17,907 bases of DNA from positions 1 through 17,907 of the forward strand of contig CAUJFU010000320.1 of NCBI GenBank assembly GCA_963169055.1, given 5' to 3'. The translations under genes were made by a program, and so were the position numbers. The notes under the pieces are model-generated. The model saw nothing but the letters and a program-made list of their open reading frames with translations. It searched no databases and was not told where the DNA came from. Source of the DNA: Myxococcota bacterium. GTDB lineage: Bacteria > Myxococcota_C > UBA6777. This document shows, in pieces, positions 15,211 through 17,907 of this stretch (the stretch's first letter is position 1; every line of letters begins with the position of its first letter).

Positions 15211-15590
15211 CCTTCTTCCTCGCTTGTTGTAAGGGCTTTGCCAAAGATCGCCGTCCATCCGCCATCCACCCAGCACAACGCTCCCAACGCGAGGCTGAAA
15301 AACAGCAGATCTGCCCATCGGCCCGCCTGTTCTACCCACCCCGCTACACCACGTCAAGACGCTGCTTTTCTCCCCATCCAACCGCCATTCCTTTTGAGGC
15401 GACCGCCCTCCCCACAGCGCGACATCTCCTTTCGTTCTCCGTCGTTGCGCACAAGTGCATCCTTGCCCACAAGCCCTCGGGTATCTGATGCGATAGAGGA
15501 CTTACGCAGCTCAATGGTTTGTGTGGGGTGTGACGCCACGCCCCACAAGGGAGCTTTGCCCCCTTGACCCCGTATGGGCGAACAGATCAC
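15207..15590 (-). pseudogene. Open frame interrupted by one TGA, overlapping the S46 start
   Basis: From an ATG at 15590 the minus strand stays open for 78 codons to a TGA at 15354-15356. The same frame then continues for 48 more codons and stops at 15207-15209, where TGA overlaps the S46 start as ATGA. The second half includes a hydrophobic run, ADLLFFSLALGALCWV, that reads like a membrane span and uses codons like those of the neighbouring genes. It has no start codon of its own after the first TGA apart from internal TTG and GTG codons. This may be a small membrane-protein gene killed by one nonsense change, a sequencing error, a readthrough case or chance. The family is not recognised. 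The first half also overlaps the GC hairpins at 15522-15566. Confidence 0.25.
15522..15566. repeat. Tandem GC hairpins in the S46/secreted-protein divergent region
   Basis: An 11-bp stem (15522-15532 with 15537-15547, one G-T pair) begins TGTGGGG and ends CCCCACA. A second stem overlaps it by two bases: CAAGGG (15546-15551) with CCCTTG (15561-15566), extended inward by GC/GC. The arms of the first resemble the hairpin at 74-92. This looks like an intergenic palindromic repeat unit rather than a terminator, as no T run follows. The rest of 15211-15682 holds the broken frame and a leader terminator listed separately. Confidence 0.5.
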
Positions 15591-15621
15591 TGTTTTTCAA
15601 ACCAACGACGCTCTCGCTTGA

Positions 15622-15646
15622 GCGTTCGCGAACGCGGCTTTTTTTT
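15622..15646 (+). terminator. Palindrome plus T run in the leader of the 15683 gene
   Basis: GCGTTCGCGAACGC (15622-15635) is a perfect 14-base palindrome that can fold into a 5-bp stem with a CGCG loop. GGC and eight T follow (15639-15646). It has the form of a short intrinsic terminator 36 nt before the ATG at 15683. No plus-strand gene ends upstream, so it would act as a leader attenuator or end a short RNA. The short stem keeps confidence moderate. Confidence 0.45.
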
Positions 15647-15682
15647 GGCTACTGCGCCACTCCCACCAGAAAGGAACTCCAG

Positions 15683-16624
15683 ATGCCCCGAATCATGGTC
15701 TTTTCCGTCGTCGCCAGTCTCTTGTTTGCCCAGAGCGTTGCTGCGGATGTTCTGCCTTCTCCGCCTGAGCAGCGGCCTACGCGCATCAAACAACGCGCCA
15801 ACGATGGCCGCCTTCCTCCGCCCATCCTCTCCAAACGCCCTCCGCGTCGGTTGATCTTGCGGGCCTCCGAACTCCAACAACAAGGTGCGTCTGTTTTCTT
15901 CCGCCCTGATCGCCATGTACGCCGTGCAACGTATCTCACCTATCGCATCCCAAGCGTCGGCTTTTTCCGCGTGTTTCCGACGCTTGCCGCAGCGGATCGC
16001 CAGACGTTGCGTTGTTGGGTTTGGCGGATATCGCGCAAACAACACAACGTCCCCGCAGGAACCATCACCACGCTGACTTACGATTGCGGCTCGATCCAAC
16101 TTGTTTCTCCGACGGTTCGTGTCAGCGGGCGTACCTCCGACGGTCGTGCGGTGCAGATCGATACTCGCCGCAAGCGTCTTCCCCCGCAAACCCATCCCCA
16201 CAACCTCTCGCCCGCTCCCTTGGACAATCGCCCGCCCTCTGCCAACCGCGACGGACGCAACGTTCCCTTCGAACTTCCTCTCGATCAGTTTCGCATCGTC
16301 CAACCCGCAGCACGCGGAAGCTTCGCCACCTTCACCACGTACCGACGTGGAAAACTTCTTCCCCGCAAAAATGGTCTTTATGAACGCTTCGAGATCACCC
16401 CCTCCAGCCGAAAGGCCGCTGTCTACGTCCGCTTGTTGATCCCCAAAGCACAACTGGATCGCATCCTCAAAGCACGCCCTTTCTCCAAGCTTACGCTTTT
16501 TGTTCAGATCGAAAACGTCCGAACCTCCCGCTACACGCCTCCTCCGTATATGTCCTCTCCTTTGGGCGGCTTCCTCTACCACGATGTCTTTGCAAACCTT
16601 CAAGGCTTGGGCATCGTCCCCTGA
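15683..16624 (+). CDS. Secreted protein of unknown function
   Basis: This 313-residue protein is not recognised. A signal peptide (about 1-22, ending in SVAA) is followed by a Pro/Arg-rich segment, then probable beta-strand regions such as TITTLTYDCGSIQLV and SFATFTTY, and a C-terminal segment with KLTLFVQIENVRTSRY. Two cysteines (in LRCWVW and YDCGS) could form a disulfide. The mature protein is strongly basic, rich in Arg and Pro, with no membrane span or lipobox. The ATG at 15683 has AAGGA seven bases upstream; the frame is open upstream to 15521 but that part lies in hairpins. It diverges from the S46 gene across a 472-nt region. A periplasmic or extracellular structural or binding role is possible, without direct support. 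Confidence 0.72.
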   Translation: MPRIMVFSVVASLLFAQSVAADVLPSPPEQRPTRIKQRANDGRLPPPILSKRPPRRLILRASELQQQGASVFFRPDRHVRRATYLTYRIPSVGFFRVFPTLAAADRQTLRCWVWRISRKQHNVPAGTITTLTYDCGSIQLVSPTVRVSGRTSDGRAVQIDTRRKRLPPQTHPHNLSPAPLDNRPPSANRDGRNVPFELPLDQFRIVQPAARGSFATFTTYRRGKLLPRKNGLYERFEITPSSRKAAVYVRLLIPKAQLDRILKARPFSKLTLFVQIENVRTSRYTPPPYMSSPLGGFLYHDVFANLQGLGIVP

Positions 16625-16680
16625 AGATCCGGGCTAACCTCTAACTACGAAGCTTTGTGTTTTTGATCGGAGACTATGCG

Positions 16681-17214
16681 ATGAGAGAAACGACCAACGC
16701 TGAAAAGATTCAACAATTCATGTTGCGATTGGGAAGGGAAACGAAAGGTCTTGGGCGTGTGTATTTTACGGGCGGAGCCAGCGCTGTTCTCGAAGGATGG
16801 CGTGATATGACGCTGGATATCGATCTCTGCTTTTCGACCGAGCCAAAAGGAGCCTTTGAAGCCATCGCTCAACTCAAGCAGACCCTGAACATCAACATCG
16901 AATTGGCTTCTCCAAGCGACTTTATTCCGCCCCTTCCCGATTGGGAATCCCGTTCTCATTTTATCGATCAGGTAGGAAGTTTACAATTCTTTCACTACGA
17001 TTTTTACAGCCAAGCTCTCGCAAAGATTGAACGATGGCATCAAAAAGATCTGCTTGATGTCCAAGAAATGCACAAAAAAGCTCTGATCGACATCAAAAAT
17101 CTCAAGCATTATTTTTCGCAAATCGAACCACAATTGCTTCGTTATCCTGCGATCGATCCCAACGCGTTTCGAGAAAAGGTTGAAGAGTTTGTCGCCAAAT
17201 ACGAAAACCTATAA
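16681..17214 (+). CDS. Nucleotidyltransferase-fold protein (DUF6036/AbiEii-like)
   Basis: This 177-residue protein has the signature of the polymerase-beta-like nucleotidyltransferase superfamily: FTGGASAVLEGWRDMTLDIDLCF, with G31-G32-x-S34 and D46-x-D48. Such proteins transfer a nucleotide to RNA or protein; members of the AbiEii/MNT groups act in toxin-antitoxin and phage-defence systems. The C-terminal half is helical (HQKDLLDVQEM, then LIDIKNLKHYF). The start at 16681 has GGAG about eight bases upstream; a start at 16657 lacks a good site. The coding sequence is visibly richer in A and T than its neighbours, which suggests acquisition. A small gene follows after 63 nt and may be its partner. 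The family is fairly confident; the substrate and toxin or antitoxin role are unknown. Confidence 0.8.
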   Translation: MRETTNAEKIQQFMLRLGRETKGLGRVYFTGGASAVLEGWRDMTLDIDLCFSTEPKGAFEAIAQLKQTLNINIELASPSDFIPPLPDWESRSHFIDQVGSLQFFHYDFYSQALAKIERWHQKDLLDVQEMHKKALIDIKNLKHYFSQIEPQLLRYPAIDPNAFREKVEEFVAKYENL

Positions 17215-17225
17215 CCCACCTACAG

Positions 17226-17248
17226 TTTTGTTGTCTGAAACAACAAAA
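17226..17248. repeat. Hairpin between the nucleotidyltransferase and its partner
   Basis: TTTTGTTGT (17226-17234) and ACAACAAAA (17240-17248) form a perfect 9-bp, AT-rich stem with a five-base loop. It lies between the two genes of the pair and could set their relative expression or be a protein-binding site. Confidence 0.4.
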
Positions 17249-17277
17249 GTAACAAGGCCATCAACAGGGCAGTTGAG

Positions 17278-17613
17278 ATGAACTACCAAGAACAATTCTT
17301 GATCTACCGAGAACTTCCGGGAGCGGAGTGGATCATCGAGGGAATGAAACAAATCGAGCAAGAACAAGAAGAAACAGAGTCTTCTCTGCTTGTTCAAATT
17401 GGCTCTCCGCGATTACAACGACTGGGCTTTTCGATGCCATTCTTTCCTCAACAACAAGAGCCTCCAGAACACCGTTTATACCGCCGCCTCGCCCAACATT
17501 ACCAAAACGACGCTCACTCACGCTACAACGCGCTCATTCGACAGCTTGTTAGTTTTGAAAGAGCCCTTGAACGAAAGAGTGAGCGCAGTCCCGCTCCGAG
17601 GTGGGGCGGGTAA
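17278..17613 (+). CDS. Small partner protein of the nucleotidyltransferase
   Basis: This 111-residue protein has a helical N-terminal part (AEWIIEGMKQIEQEQEE), a central LLVQIGSPRLQRLGF segment and a conserved-looking C-terminal helix SRYNALIRQLVSFERALE (81-98), then a basic tail rich in Ser and Pro. I recall small proteins with this combination lying beside DUF6036-type nucleotidyltransferases, usually upstream of them; here it is downstream, which is unusual. There is no known enzymatic motif. The ATG at 17278 is the first start in the open frame and has only a weak AGGG upstream; ATG 17344 is an alternative. It may be the other half of a toxin-antitoxin-like module. This rests on memory of gene neighbourhoods, not a search. 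Confidence 0.65.
   Translation: MNYQEQFLIYRELPGAEWIIEGMKQIEQEQEETESSLLVQIGSPRLQRLGFSMPFFPQQQEPPEHRLYRRLAQHYQNDAHSRYNALIRQLVSFERALERKSERSPAPRWGG
17590..17610. repeat. GC hairpin at the end of the small partner gene
   Basis: CCCGCTCC (17590-17597) pairs with GGGGCGGG (17603-17610), eight pairs with one G-T. The stem ends immediately before the TAA stop (17611-17613). A stable stem here could slow ribosomes or protect the mRNA end. Confidence 0.4.
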
Positions 17614-17627
17614 GCGAACAAAGGACA

Positions 17628-17666
17628 GAGCAGGCGTAAAAAGTCATTGACTTTTTACGCCTGCTC
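17628..17666. repeat. Perfect 18-bp inverted repeat downstream of the pair
   Basis: GAGCAGGCGTAAAAAGTC (17628-17645) is followed by ATT and its exact complement (17649-17666). It is the longest perfect stem in the window. The T run lies inside the stem rather than after it, so it is not a standard terminator. It may be a bidirectional transcription end, an RNA-stabilising structure or the relic of a mobile element. Confidence 0.6.
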
Positions 17667-17671
17667 ACATA

Positions 17672-17708
17672 AGGGTGTTTTGAGAAATGGACCCTCTTTT
17701 TTGAGGGT
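17672..17708 (+). terminator. Overlapping alternative stems with T6
   Basis: AGGGT (17672-17676) can pair with ACCCT (17691-17695), followed by C and six T (17697-17702), a weak terminator layout. The same ACCCTC (17691-17696) can instead pair with GAGGGT (17703-17708) across the T run. The two folds exclude each other. With the 18-bp repeat just before, this probably marks the transcript end of the nucleotidyltransferase pair. Confidence 0.4.
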
Positions 17709-17907
17709 GGCGCGCCGTGTGTCTAGAATGCGACGACACACAACACAACAAAAAAGCGCATCCTTATCTTTAGCATTCAAGGTTTTTTTACCCTGGAACG
17801 GGGTTGTTGGGTTGAGATACCCAGCACTGGACGGGGAGGTTGTGTTAGACACACGTTCGAGCACCTCGGCGTTTGCTGCGACCTGTGAGCCGTCAAAAAT
17901 GAGGGTC
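17709..17907. other. Structured AT-rich stretch at the window end, no supported gene
   Basis: No supported coding region is seen here. CGTGTGTCTA (17716-17725) is matched by its exact complement TAGACACACG (17846-17855), enclosing 120 nt. Inside, GTGTGTC (17717-17723) can instead pair locally with GACACAC (17735-17741), and TGGGT pairs with ACCCA further on. The layout suits a folded RNA or a leader of a gene beyond the window. I tested by eye for tRNA, RNase P, tmRNA and SRP RNA hallmarks and saw none. Confidence 0.35.

Noticed and set aside
15587-16603. Minus-strand 338-codon open frame
   Set aside because: It is antisense to the secreted protein at 15683, which has a signal peptide and a placed ribosome site; the antisense product has no recognisable domain.
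17655-17864. Minus-strand 69-codon open frame
   Set aside because: It runs through several inverted repeats, has no ribosome site and resembles no protein pattern I know.
17840-17890. GTTCGAGCACCTC-like words tested as a tRNA T arm or rRNA fragment
   Set aside because: No acceptor stem, D arm or anticodon arm can be placed around it, and the similarity to rRNA is limited to a few bases.

Overview
The window looks like a chromosomal segment of a moderately GC-rich member of the Myxococcota or a close relative. The evidence is a subtilase-like protein with a MYXO-CTERM-style tail (Cys-Gly-Cys, membrane span, Arg cluster), a Ser/Thr kinase with a DWG motif fused to an FGE-sulfatase-like domain, an S46 peptidase, a Cys-rich beta-helix lipoprotein, and frequent GTG/TTG starts. 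The species cannot be fixed from sequence alone. I see no rRNA, tRNA, CRISPR array, transposase or integrase.

Layout. Positions 1-170 hold G/C-tract palindromes. 171-2008 (+) is a two-gene unit: a RimK-like ATP-grasp ligase and a 2-oxoglutarate/Fe(II) oxygenase. 2035-12201 is all on the minus strand. In transcription order it holds a small helical protein of unknown function, homoserine kinase (thrB), a secreted subtilase/FG-GAP protein, a Ser/Thr kinase overlapping it by ATGA and, after a 235-nt gap, a parallel beta-helix lipoprotein. The gap contains a plus-strand intrinsic terminator that no plus-strand gene explains. 12202-12415 is a divergent control region with two inverted repeats, a direct repeat and a leader terminator. 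12416-12910 (+) is a small protein with a helical module like the tail of phage recombination proteins. 12919-15210 (-) is an S46 dipeptidyl-peptidase, preceded by an open frame broken by a single TGA whose end overlaps the S46 start. 15683-16624 (+) is a secreted protein of unknown function. 16681-17613 (+) is a more AT-rich pair, a nucleotidyltransferase-fold protein and a small partner, which resembles an accessory toxin-antitoxin or defence-type module. 17590-17907 is dense in inverted repeats.

How the genes work together. Much of the window is envelope and extracellular biology: a beta-helix lipoprotein, a surface subtilase-like protein, an S46 peptidase, a secreted unknown and a kinase translationally coupled to the surface protein. 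The best candidates for undescribed biology are the ATP-grasp/oxygenase pair, the nucleotidyltransferase pair, the kinase/surface-protein couple with its atypical subtilase active site, and the intrinsic terminators placed in leaders or antisense to genes. All functional assignments come from reading motifs; no database search was run.
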